From positions 1-64,000 of the forward strand of contig JAFDVS010000044.1 in the NCBI GenBank assembly GCA_018268935.1: a stretch of 64,000 nt of DNA. Reading direction: 5' to 3'. The DNA comes from Acidobacteriota bacterium (lineage in GTDB: Bacteria > Acidobacteriota > Terriglobia > Bryobacterales > Bryobacteraceae). Positions 9,083-17,105 of the stretch are shown in pieces. Below the pieces are notes generated by a model that worked only from the letters and a program-made list of their open reading frames with translations, did not search any database and was not told the DNA's origin. The position numbers and the translations under genes are program-made. Each line of letters starts with the position of its first letter. Positions within the stretch are counted from its first letter, which is position 1.

Positions 9083-9116
9083 TGTTATGAGGATACGTTA
9101 ATAGTCATGAAAGTGC

Positions 9117-9145
9117 TCGACCGCGAAGAGTGTCGGCACTATAAT
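9117..9145 (+). promoter_or_regulatory. Predicted sigma70-type promoter for the M48 protease gene
   Basis: A perfect -10 hexamer TATAAT lies at 9140-9145, with a partial -35 (TCGACC, 4 of 6 matches) at 9117-9122 separated by 17 nt. It would give a leader of about 30 nt that carries the GAGGAG ribosome site. Read by eye only. Confidence 0.5.
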
Positions 9146-9181
9146 GAAGGCAGGTCTGGGAACAAGAGCTCGAGGAGACGA

Positions 9182-10186
9182 ATGATGCGCCTCGGTAGAT
9201 TGCAACACTTTCTGGTAGTTGGCTTGGTCGCCGGTTTGGCGAACCTGGCTGTTGCCAAAGACAAGAAGAAAGATCCGGACGAGATCGGCAACCGCGATGT
9301 CGGCAAAGGGGTTAACTTCTATTCCATCGAGAAGGAAATCGCGATGGGAAAGGCCTATGCCCAGGACATTGAGCGTCAGGCCAAGATCGTCGACGATCCG
9401 GTCATTGCCGAATACGTCAATCGCGTCGGCCAGAACCTCGTGCGAAATTCCGACGCCAAAGTTCCGTTCACCATCAAAGTGATCGATAGCGAAGAAGTCA
9501 ACGCCTTCGCCCTTCCCGGCGGCTTCTTCTTCGTCAACTCCGGCCTCATCCTTCGCGCCGAAAGCGAAGCCGAACTCGCCGGAGTCATGGCCCACGAAAT
9601 TGCCCACGTCGCGGCGCGTCACGGCACGCGTCAGGCAACCCGCGGCCAATTCGTCAACATGGCCAGCATCCCCCTGATTTTCTGGGGCGGCTGGGCCGGA
9701 TACGGCGTCCGTCAGGCAGCCAGCGTGCTCGTTCCCCTCGGCTTCCTCAGCTTCTCCAGAGGCTTTGAGGAAGAGGCTGACCTGCTCGGCCTGCAATACC
9801 TCTATAAGACGGGCTATGATCCCACCGCCTTTGTCGACTTCTTCGAGAAACTTCAATCGATGGAGAAGAAGAAGCCCGGCACCATGGCCAAGGTTTTCTC
9901 CACGCATCCGCTCACCGAAGACCGCATCAAGAACTCGCAGAAGAACATCGAAGATATCTTGAAGTCGAAGCCGGAATACGTGGTCACCACCAGCGAGTTT
10001 GACTCGGTGAAGAGCCGCCTCGCGATGCTCCACAACCGCCGCAAACCGGATGACAAAGATGCCAACCGGCCCAAGCTGCGCCGCGCTCCCGGCGGTGGCA
10101 CTTCCACCGTCGACGAAGACAAAACCAAGGACGGCAAGTCCACCGACGATCCGGATGAGCGTCCGACACTGAAGCGCCGCAACTAA
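9182..10186 (+). CDS. M48-family periplasmic zinc metalloprotease
   Basis: Encodes 334 residues. I chose the ATG at 9182 because a strong GAGGAG ribosome site lies just upstream and a signal peptide (FLVVGLVAGLANLAVA) follows; the frame is open further upstream but not coding-like. The catalytic motif HEIAH is at residues 138-142, and the third zinc ligand lies in the FEEEADLLGLQ block. The order VNAFALPGG, HEIAH, EEEAD and FSTHPLTEDRI is that of BepA/YfgC-type M48 peptidases, which police outer-membrane protein assembly in other bacteria. The last 60 residues are a charged, probably disordered tail. A clear rho-independent terminator follows, so it is monocistronic. Confidence 0.85.
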   Translation: MMRLGRLQHFLVVGLVAGLANLAVAKDKKKDPDEIGNRDVGKGVNFYSIEKEIAMGKAYAQDIERQAKIVDDPVIAEYVNRVGQNLVRNSDAKVPFTIKVIDSEEVNAFALPGGFFFVNSGLILRAESEAELAGVMAHEIAHVAARHGTRQATRGQFVNMASIPLIFWGGWAGYGVRQAASVLVPLGFLSFSRGFEEEADLLGLQYLYKTGYDPTAFVDFFEKLQSMEKKKPGTMAKVFSTHPLTEDRIKNSQKNIEDILKSKPEYVVTTSEFDSVKSRLAMLHNRRKPDDKDANRPKLRRAPGGGTSTVDEDKTKDGKSTDDPDERPTLKRRN

Positions 10187-10211
10187 GTATCCGTTCGATT
10201 GATTGTCTCCG

Positions 10212-10243
10212 AAAGGCCCGGGTTCATCGCCCGGGCCTTTTTT
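10212..10243 (+). terminator. Rho-independent terminator after the M48 protease gene
   Basis: A perfect 11-bp stem (AAAGGCCCGGG paired with CCCGGGCCTTT), a 7-nt loop, and a run of six T residues (10238-10243). It begins 25 nt after the stop codon. Confidence 0.9.
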
Positions 10244-10359
10244 CTATTCCGGCCACCTGGAGGACGTTGCCGTCCCAAAATCGGACACCTAACATGGGGA
10301 ACCCATGCGCCAATCGGGGGTGTGCGCATGGCATTCCACGTGCTACCGTGGCTTGTCGA

Positions 10360-10995
10360 ATGGAGCCTCGATTCTGGGTGTTCGTCGGTCTGGTTGCCCT
10401 CCTCACCATTACCCCGGGTGCGGATACGGCGCTGGTGGTCCGCAGCACGCTGTCGCGTGGCCGGGCTGCTGCCCTGCTCACCGTCGCCGGCATCTGTGCC
10501 GGCTGCCTCACCCACTCGGTATTCTCCGCCTTCGGGCTGTCCATGGTGCTGAGCCGCTCGGCGGCCGCATTCGATGCCGTGAAGTTCGCCGGAGCGCTCT
10601 ATCTCGCCTGGCTCGGCGTGCAGTCGTTGCTGGCGGCCTGGAAAGGCCACGACACCGGAATGGTGCCGCTGGCAGGTTTGCCCGCCAAGCCGCAAAAGCC
10701 TTGGCGGAGCTTTTCCGAAGGCTTACTCACCAACCTGCTCAATCCGAAGATGCCTCTGTTCTATGTCACCTTCCTGCCCCAGTTCGTTGACCCCAAAGGC
10801 AACGTGCTGCTGCAGAGCATGCTGCTCGCCTCGGTCCATGTGGCAATGGGCTTCGTCTGGCTGGGAGGCTTTGCCCTGTTCCTTGACCGCTTGAGCGGCT
10901 ACCTGCGGCGCGACACCATTCGCCGCCGCCTGGAGGCCGCCACGGGGGCGATCTTTCTCGCCCTCGGATTCCGTTTGGCGCTGGAAGAACGATAA
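10360..10995 (+). CDS. LysE/RhtB-family amino acid exporter
   Basis: Encodes 211 residues. The N-terminal motif LTITPGADTALVVRSTLSRG is diagnostic of LysE/RhtB exporters, and the LLTNLLNPKMPLFYVTFLPQFV block is the second family signature. Hydrophobic stretches suggest about six membrane helices. I chose the ATG at 10360 because it gives the standard family N-terminus; longer frames upstream would place unrelated residues before it. There is no obvious ribosome site. Such proteins export amino acids or homoserine lactones. The DUF4097-like gene follows after 13 nt, making it the probable first gene of a four-gene operon. Confidence 0.85.
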   Translation: MEPRFWVFVGLVALLTITPGADTALVVRSTLSRGRAAALLTVAGICAGCLTHSVFSAFGLSMVLSRSAAAFDAVKFAGALYLAWLGVQSLLAAWKGHDTGMVPLAGLPAKPQKPWRSFSEGLLTNLLNPKMPLFYVTFLPQFVDPKGNVLLQSMLLASVHVAMGFVWLGGFALFLDRLSGYLRRDTIRRRLEAATGAIFLALGFRLALEER

Positions 10996-11008
10996 AGGAG
11001 CTTGTTGT

Positions 11009-11710
11009 ATGATTCGATGGCTGGGACTCGCGTTATACTCCGCGGCCTCATTCGCCGCCACCTCCGATTTTCAATGGAACGGCTCGCTCGCCCCCGGGCA
11101 GACGCTGGAAGTGAAAGGCATCAACGGCGCGGTGCGCGTAGTGGAAGCGGCGTCGCCGGCAATCGAGGTGAAGGCAACCCGCACCGCGCGCCGCGACGAC
11201 CCGAATGCCGTGCGCATCGAAGTGGTGCCACACTCCGGAGGCATCACCATCTGCGCCGTCTATCCCAGCCCCGATCGATCGAAACCCAACGAGTGCAAGC
11301 CCGGTGAAGCGGGCCGCACCGCCGTAAAGGAGAATGATGTCGAGGTCGCCTTCGATGTGCAGTTGCCGGCTGGCCTGCACCTGGTGGCCAAGACCGTAAA
11401 CGGAGCCGTGGAAGCGCACCGCATCAGCGGCGACGTGAAGGCTCACACCGTCAACGGCCGCGTGGTTGTCGAAGCCAAAGGCAACGTCGACGCACGCACT
11501 GTCAATGGCGCCATCACGGTGGATCTGGCCGATGGCGCCAACGCCGCCCTCAGCGCCCGCGTCGTGAACGGATGGATCGAATCCGAAGTCCCGTTCACCA
11601 TGAAGAACAGGATCAGCCGCCGTATTCTGAACGGCACAATTGGCCATGGAGGAAAAGAATTGAAATTACAGACTGTGAATGGCAACATCCGCATCCGGCG
11701 GTCCTCCTGA
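11009..11710 (+). CDS. Secreted DUF4097-like beta-repeat protein
   Basis: Encodes 233 residues with a signal peptide (GLALYSAASFAA) and a strong AAAGGAG ribosome site. The body contains a repeating pattern of short strands ending in TVNGA-like turns: VKGINGAVRV, KTVNGAVEA, HTVNGRVVV, RTVNGAITV, RVVNGWIE and QTVNGNIRI. This periodic '-VNG-' pattern is typical of DUF4097 or putative-adhesin beta-solenoids. It should lie in the periplasm or on the surface. Its stop codon overlaps the start of the response regulator (TGATG), so it is translationally coupled to a two-component system and might be its input or output. No enzymatic residues are visible. Confidence 0.7.
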   Translation: MIRWLGLALYSAASFAATSDFQWNGSLAPGQTLEVKGINGAVRVVEAASPAIEVKATRTARRDDPNAVRIEVVPHSGGITICAVYPSPDRSKPNECKPGEAGRTAVKENDVEVAFDVQLPAGLHLVAKTVNGAVEAHRISGDVKAHTVNGRVVVEAKGNVDARTVNGAITVDLADGANAALSARVVNGWIESEVPFTMKNRISRRILNGTIGHGGKELKLQTVNGNIRIRRSS

Positions 11711-13107
11711 TGACCGTCACCGCACCCATGGATAAGCCGAAGACGGTGTCCACGAACCGCCCCCGCATCCTCATTGCCGACGATCAGTTGGATGTACTGG
11801 AAGCACTGCGGCTGCTGCTCAAGGGCGAGGGCTACCAGATCGACTCGGCGACGTCACCCGGCGCCATCGTCACCGCTATTGAATCGCGCGAGTTCGACCT
11901 CATCCTGATGGATTTGAACTACACCCGCGATACTACTTCGGGGCAGGAAGGGCTCGATCTGCTCACTCGGATTCAGTCGATTGATCCGGCGTTGCCCGTG
12001 GTCGTGATGACCGCATGGGGCAGTGTGGAGGTGGCCGTCGAAGCGATGCGCCGCGGCGCCCGCGACTTCATTCAGAAGCCGTGGGAAAACGCCCGCCTGA
12101 TGACCATAGTCCGCACTCAGATTGAGCTCAGCCAGGCGCTGAAGAAAAGCCTTCAACTGGAGGCGGAAAACCGGCTGCTGCGCACCGATGGCGTTCCGTC
12201 ACTGATCGCCGAATCGGCGGCCATGCAACCCGTGTTGCAGATCATTGCCCGAGTCGGCCCATCGGATGCGAACGTGCTCATCACCGGCGAGCCGGGCACC
12301 GGCAAGGAAGTGGTGGCCCGGACGCTGCATGCCGTCTCCCTGCGCGCCACCAAGCCGATGGTCACCGTCAATGCAGGCGGCCTCGCCGAAGGCGTCTTCG
12401 AGAGTGAACTATTCGGCCACGTCAAAGGCGCCTTCACCGACGCCAAGATGGATCGAGTCGGCCGCTTCGAACTCGCCGACAGCGGCACGCTGTTCCTCGA
12501 TGAAATCGCCAACGTGCCGATGAACCTGCAATCGAAGCTGCTGCGCGTGCTCGAAATCGGCGAGATGGAACGCGTCGGCTCCTCGCGCACGAAGCGCGTC
12601 GATGTTCGGGTCATCTCCGCCACCAACGCCCGCGTCCATGAAGAGGTGGCCCAGGGCCGTTTTCGTCAGGATCTGCTCTTCCGTCTCAACACCATCGAGG
12701 TGCATCTGCCTCCGCTGCGCGAGCGCCGCGAAGACATCCCGCTGCTGGCCATGCATTTCCTCCGCCAGCACGCGCAGCGCTACCGCAAACAGCTTACGGG
12801 CTTCGATGCCTCGGCCATGCAGGCGCTGCTCGCCGGCTCCTGGCAGGGCAACGTGCGCGAACTGAACCACGTGGTGGAGCGCGCTGTGCTGATGGCCTCC
12901 GGCAATCAGATTTCGGCAGGCGATCTGGCCCTGCGCACTTCGCACGAAGGTGCGCCGCGTCTCGAAGACATGAGTCTGGAAGATGTGGAGAGCTTCCTCA
13001 TCCGCAAGGCGCTCTCGCGGTATTCTGGCAACGTGAGCCATGCGGCCAAGGCCCTCGGGCTGAGCCGCAGTGCGCTCTATCGCCGGCTGCAACGCTACGG
13101 ATTGTGA
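11710..13107 (+). CDS. NtrC-family sigma54-dependent response regulator
   Basis: Encodes 465 residues. A receiver domain occupies about 18-130, with phospho-acceptor Asp68 in LILMDLN and Lys123. A sigma54-interaction AAA+ domain spans about 165-400 with Walker A GEPGTGKE at 193-200, and a Fis-type helix-turn-helix ends the protein (SHAAKALGLSRSALYRRLQ). The sigma54-contacting loop reads GAFTDA (240-245) instead of the usual GAFTGA. The ATG at 11710 overlaps the DUF4097 stop, and the histidine kinase start overlaps its own stop, so the kinase is the certain partner. It should activate RpoN-dependent promoters when phosphorylated. Targets are unknown. Confidence 0.88.
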   Translation: MTVTAPMDKPKTVSTNRPRILIADDQLDVLEALRLLLKGEGYQIDSATSPGAIVTAIESREFDLILMDLNYTRDTTSGQEGLDLLTRIQSIDPALPVVVMTAWGSVEVAVEAMRRGARDFIQKPWENARLMTIVRTQIELSQALKKSLQLEAENRLLRTDGVPSLIAESAAMQPVLQIIARVGPSDANVLITGEPGTGKEVVARTLHAVSLRATKPMVTVNAGGLAEGVFESELFGHVKGAFTDAKMDRVGRFELADSGTLFLDEIANVPMNLQSKLLRVLEIGEMERVGSSRTKRVDVRVISATNARVHEEVAQGRFRQDLLFRLNTIEVHLPPLRERREDIPLLAMHFLRQHAQRYRKQLTGFDASAMQALLAGSWQGNVRELNHVVERAVLMASGNQISAGDLALRTSHEGAPRLEDMSLEDVESFLIRKALSRYSGNVSHAAKALGLSRSALYRRLQRYGL

Positions 13108-14441
13108 ACATCTTCGAACCTCTGCGCAGATGGTTTGCGCTGCATGAAACACGCGTCCTGCTCGCCGCGTTAGCCTCTGGCTTGCCGGCGGTCATCGTTG
13201 CGCTCTGTATCCTCTGGTTCGAAGAGCACACTCCGAAGGTGCAGTGGACACTCACCGTGCTCATCGTCGGCTGCTGGTGGGGCTTCGCCGTGTCCGTGCG
13301 TGAGCGTGTCGCTTCGCCGTTGCGTACGTTGGCCAATCTGCTGGAAGCGATGCGCGAGGGCGACTACTCCATTCGCGCCCGCGGAGCCCGCGGCGAGGAT
13401 TCGCTGTCGGAAGTGATGCAGCAGGTCAATGCGATGGCCGCCACTCTGCGCGCGCAGCGTCTGGGGGCGCTGGAAGCAACAACCCTCCTACGCAAGGTGA
13501 TGGAAGAGATCAACGTGGCCGTGTTCGCTTTTGACGAAGAGCACCGCCTGCGGCTGGTGAATCGCGCCGGCGAGCGCTTGCTGGCGCAGCCATCCGAGCG
13601 GCTTCTGGGATTGAAAGCTGAGCCGCTGGGACTCGCCGATTGCCTGGAAGGCGAGCATGCGCAGACTCGCCAGCGAGCGTTCCCTGGAGGCAACGGACGC
13701 TGGGGCATCAACCGCGCCAGCTTTCGTGAAGGCGGCCTGCCCCATCAGTTGCTGGTGGTCACCGATCTCACTCGCCCGTTGCGCGAAGAGGAATTGCAGG
13801 CGTGGCAGCGCATTGTGCGTGTGCTGGGGCATGAGCTGAACAATTCGCTCACTCCCATCAAGTCCATTGCCGGCAGCCTGGAAAGCATGATCGCGCGCGA
13901 TGAATTGCCTGAGGACTGGCAGGACGACATGAAGCGCGGCCTGGCCATCATCGGCTCGCGCTCGGAAGCGTTGAGCCGCTTCATGGGCGCCTATGCCAGG
14001 CTCGCCAAGCTGCCGCGTCCGCAACTGGCCGCACTCGAAATCGGGCGCCTCGTCCATCGCGTGGCCGGCCTCGAAACACGCATGAGCGTTGAAGTGCAGG
14101 ATGGACCGCCGGGCATTGTGCAAGGGGATAGCGATCAGTTGGAGCAACTGCTGATCAACCTCATCCGCAACGCCGTGGATGCGGCCAAGGAGACTGGCGG
14201 CGGCGTGTGTGTCCGCTGGGAAGTACATGCCTCGCAGGTCATCGTGAATGTGCTGGACGAAGGACCGGGATTGTCGAACACAGCCAATCTCTTCGTTCCC
14301 TTCTTCACCACCAAGCCCGGAGGCAGCGGCATTGGCCTGGTGCTCTGCCGGCAGATCGCCGAAGCTCACGGCGGCTCGCTCACGCTACAGAATCGCGAAG
14401 GACAACGTGGCTGCGAGGCTCGCTTGATGCTGCCTGTTTAA
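13104..14441 (+). CDS. NtrY-like membrane sensor histidine kinase
   Basis: Encodes 445 residues starting with GTG, which overlaps the regulator stop (GTGA). Two membrane helices lie within about residues 17-65, followed by a HAMP-like segment (70-115), a PAS-like domain (about 125-220) and the kinase core. The phospho-acceptor is His243 in VLGHELNNSLTPIKS, the form seen in NtrY-type kinases. The ATPase domain shows the N-box LINLIRNAVDAA and the G-boxes DEGPG and GSGIGL. There is very little periplasmic loop, so it probably senses within the membrane, or a signal passed by a neighbour. It is convergent with the ADOP permease, overlapping it by 4 nt. Confidence 0.88.
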   Translation: MNIFEPLRRWFALHETRVLLAALASGLPAVIVALCILWFEEHTPKVQWTLTVLIVGCWWGFAVSVRERVASPLRTLANLLEAMREGDYSIRARGARGEDSLSEVMQQVNAMAATLRAQRLGALEATTLLRKVMEEINVAVFAFDEEHRLRLVNRAGERLLAQPSERLLGLKAEPLGLADCLEGEHAQTRQRAFPGGNGRWGINRASFREGGLPHQLLVVTDLTRPLREEELQAWQRIVRVLGHELNNSLTPIKSIAGSLESMIARDELPEDWQDDMKRGLAIIGSRSEALSRFMGAYARLAKLPRPQLAALEIGRLVHRVAGLETRMSVEVQDGPPGIVQGDSDQLEQLLINLIRNAVDAAKETGGGVCVRWEVHASQVIVNVLDEGPGLSNTANLFVPFFTTKPGGSGIGLVLCRQIAEAHGGSLTLQNREGQRGCEARLMLPV

Positions 14442-17047
14442 TCCCTGCGCAGAGCCTCCATCGGATCCATGCGCGCGGCGCGAACGCTGGGAAGCCATGT
14501 ACCAGCCAGTGCGACGAGGCCGAGCAGCGCGATGGTGACCAGGTAGACCCGTACATCGAGCGGCTGCACCTCAAACAAGAGCGACCGCAGCAGATGCATC
14601 AGCGCCGCGGCCACCAGCGTTCCGGCGATCAGGCCGGTGGCCGTCCACAGCATCCCTTCCCGCATCATCATGGTGGTGATATTGCCGCGTGTTGCGCCAA
14701 GAGCGATGCGCACTCCTACTTCGCGATCGCGCTCCGCGGCCAGAAACGATGTCAGTCCGTAGAGGCCCACCGCGGCCAGCACCAGCGCAATGGAAGCAAA
14801 GAAGGCAAGCAGCGCTGTCTGGAATAGCGGCCTGGCGAAGAATGGCCGCAGTTCTTCATCGAGTGTGCCCACCTTGATGGCAAGCTCGGCATCCGCCTGA
14901 TGGATCGCTTCGCGCAGTGCGTTCGTTGCGGCGGTGGTCTCCAGATCCGAACGCACAATCGCGATGGCTCTGCGCCATCCGTAAGGAGGCCGCTGATTGC
15001 GATAGACAGGCGTGGGCTGTGGTGCGCGCAACACATAGAATTCGGGATCGGTGGCGGCGAGTCCCGCATTGCGCACATCCGCGGCGACTCCCACTACTTC
15101 GAATGTTTCTTCGAGTTTCAGTTGACGGCCGGTTGGATCGGCGTCCCCATACAGCCGCCGTGCGAGCGATTCACTCAGCACGATCGCGCCATTGCGATCT
15201 TCCGGCAGGAACCCCCGGCCACGCCGGATGGGAATGCCAAGTGTGCGGAAGTAGCCCGCCGTGACATAGCGCCACTTCACGATCCCTTCCATCCCTTTGG
15301 CGTGTGTATCGCCGCCACCCACCAGCGCCACGTATGGCCGCGATCGCGGATCACCGCCCGGCGGCAGCGAATCGGTGATTGCCGCGGATACGAACCCCGG
15401 AACTTCCCGTAGCCGCCGTTCCAGATCCTGGAAGAATGCGATCTGCTGTTCATTGGCGCGGTAGCGGCCTTCAGGAAGCAGGAATGACGCGGTGACCACC
15501 GATTGCGTAGTGAACCCCAGCTTCGCCTGTTGCAGCCGGTTGAGGCTGAGCAGAAACAGCCCGGTGGCTGTCAGCAGCACCATGGAAATAGAAAGCTGCA
15601 CCGAGATCAATGCAGGACGAAGCCGTGAACGCGAACGGCCAATGACGCGAGCCGCGGAGAACGCCTCCGCGCGCAGGGTCTCGATGGAAGGCGCAAGGCC
15701 GAACAGCACCGCCGACAGCAATGACACCGCAAGTGCGAACACAAGCACGCGCAAATCGAGGGAAGCTTGCTGCATTCGTAGCGATCCCTGAGGAGCCAGC
15801 GACTGAAATGCACGCAGCAGTGCGAAGGCAATGAAGATGCCCAACGCTCCACCGGCGATGCCCAGCACGCCGCTTTCGGTGAGCGATTGCAGCACCAGCC
15901 GCGCGCGCGAGGCGCCCAGTGAGGCCCGTACGGCGAACTCCTGGCGGCGTTGCGCCGCGCGCGCCAGCAGCAGGTGCGCCACGTTGGCACAGGCGATGGC
16001 CACGAAGCAGAGCACCGCGCCCAGCAGCATCCACAATGCCAGCCGGTAGTCGCGGATCTGCTGGTCGCGCAATGTCGCGACGCGTAGTTGCATCTTGACG
16101 GCCTTGCGAAAATCACCGGGGCTCGTTTGCACAAACTGCGCGAATGCGGGCTCGAGCTTCAACGCAGCCTCGCGGGCGGACATGCCCGCCGGCATGCGTC
16201 CGATCACATGCACGATCTTTTGACGCTCCGAACCATAGCGCATCTGTAAGGGAACCAGCAGATCAGCCGCCGCCAGCGTGGGCGTTTCGAAATCGGCGGG
16301 CAGCACTCCGATGATGCGAGTGGAAATCCCGTCCAGCGTCAGCCTCTGATTGAGGATGTTGGGATCGGCTCCGAAGCGGGTCTGCCAGTATGGGAAGCTG
16401 AGCAAGGCTACAGGCTCGGCGCCCGGAGTGTCCTCTTCGCCGGTGAAGTTGCGTCCCAACAGCGGAGCAACGCCCAAGGCCGGCAGGAACGATGCTTCCG
16501 CCGCGGCGCACGAAAGCGGCTCCGATGTTCCATCGTTGCGATCGCAATCAGAGACCCCACGCCATGCCGCTGTGGATTCAAAAATGGATTGAACGCTCTT
16601 CCATTGCTGATATACGCCCGCGAAGATCCAGTCCTGCGTGTGGATCACCGGCGCAACGATGCCCACCGAGACAAGGCGGCTTTGATGCGCATAGGGCAGT
16701 GGCCGAAAAAGGCTGCGGTCGGCCACGCTGAACACGGCGGTAGCAGAGCCCACGGCAACGGCCACAGCAGCAACCGCGGAGAGTGCAAAGCGCGGGTTCC
16801 GCCGCAATCCACGCAAGGCGAAGGCGGTATCCTGCAGCAGAGTTTCCAGCCACATTCCGCGACGCACATCGCGGCACTCTTCCGCGTTCTGTGCGATGCC
16901 GCCGAACTCCAACGTGGCTCTGCGCCGGGCGTCCGCTTCTGGCATTCCCTGACGAACGTAATCCTGCACCAGTGAGTCGAGGTGAAACCGAAGCTCCTTA
17001 TCGAGCACTCTGTCACGATCGCGAAGACGACGCAGCCAGTTCATCAT
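14438..17047 (-). CDS. ADOP-family ABC permease (MacB/FtsX-like, acidobacterial duplicated permease)
   Basis: Encodes 869 residues. The N-terminal soluble segment (KELRFHLDSLVQDYVRQGM and RATLEFGG) is the prefix typical of acidobacterial duplicated orphan permeases. It is followed by a MacB-like periplasmic domain (about 85-280), an FtsX domain (about 330-450), a second MacB-like domain and a second FtsX domain (about 740-865, ending ARMDPMEALRRD). No ATPase is encoded nearby, which is usual for the family. Such proteins are inferred to export peptides or antibiotics, or to work as mechanotransmission machines. The promoter lies inside a 50-bp dyad directly before the start codon. A PadR regulator is the usual neighbour of such genes and is absent here. 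Confidence 0.88.
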   Translation of the reverse strand: MMNWLRRLRDRDRVLDKELRFHLDSLVQDYVRQGMPEADARRRATLEFGGIAQNAEECRDVRRGMWLETLLQDTAFALRGLRRNPRFALSAVAAVAVAVGSATAVFSVADRSLFRPLPYAHQSRLVSVGIVAPVIHTQDWIFAGVYQQWKSVQSIFESTAAWRGVSDCDRNDGTSEPLSCAAAEASFLPALGVAPLLGRNFTGEEDTPGAEPVALLSFPYWQTRFGADPNILNQRLTLDGISTRIIGVLPADFETPTLAAADLLVPLQMRYGSERQKIVHVIGRMPAGMSAREAALKLEPAFAQFVQTSPGDFRKAVKMQLRVATLRDQQIRDYRLALWMLLGAVLCFVAIACANVAHLLLARAAQRRQEFAVRASLGASRARLVLQSLTESGVLGIAGGALGIFIAFALLRAFQSLAPQGSLRMQQASLDLRVLVFALAVSLLSAVLFGLAPSIETLRAEAFSAARVIGRSRSRLRPALISVQLSISMVLLTATGLFLLSLNRLQQAKLGFTTQSVVTASFLLPEGRYRANEQQIAFFQDLERRLREVPGFVSAAITDSLPPGGDPRSRPYVALVGGGDTHAKGMEGIVKWRYVTAGYFRTLGIPIRRGRGFLPEDRNGAIVLSESLARRLYGDADPTGRQLKLEETFEVVGVAADVRNAGLAATDPEFYVLRAPQPTPVYRNQRPPYGWRRAIAIVRSDLETTAATNALREAIHQADAELAIKVGTLDEELRPFFARPLFQTALLAFFASIALVLAAVGLYGLTSFLAAERDREVGVRIALGATRGNITTMMMREGMLWTATGLIAGTLVAAALMHLLRSLLFEVQPLDVRVYLVTIALLGLVALAGTWLPSVRAARMDPMEALRRD

Positions 17048-17049
17048 GA

Positions 17050-17099
17050 ATACCTTGTCCTTCTACATATACAGCAACATATGTCGAAGTGCAAGGTAT
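17050..17099 (-). promoter_or_regulatory. 50-bp dyad operator overlapping the ADOP promoter (PadR-type candidate)
   Basis: Nineteen of 25 symmetric positions pair about a centre between 17074 and 17075, with outer arms ATACCTTG/CAAGGTAT and inner arms around ACATAT/ATATGT. On the minus strand a -35-like TTGCAC (17089-17094) and a -10-like TATATG (17066-17071) sit inside it with a 17-nt spacer. It fills almost all of the 58-bp gap to the upstream gene and ends 2 nt from the start codon, so a bound protein would block transcription. ATGT/ACAT-type arms are typical of PadR-family operators; that assignment is inference. Confidence 0.7.
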
Positions 17100-17105
17100 G
17101 ACCGG

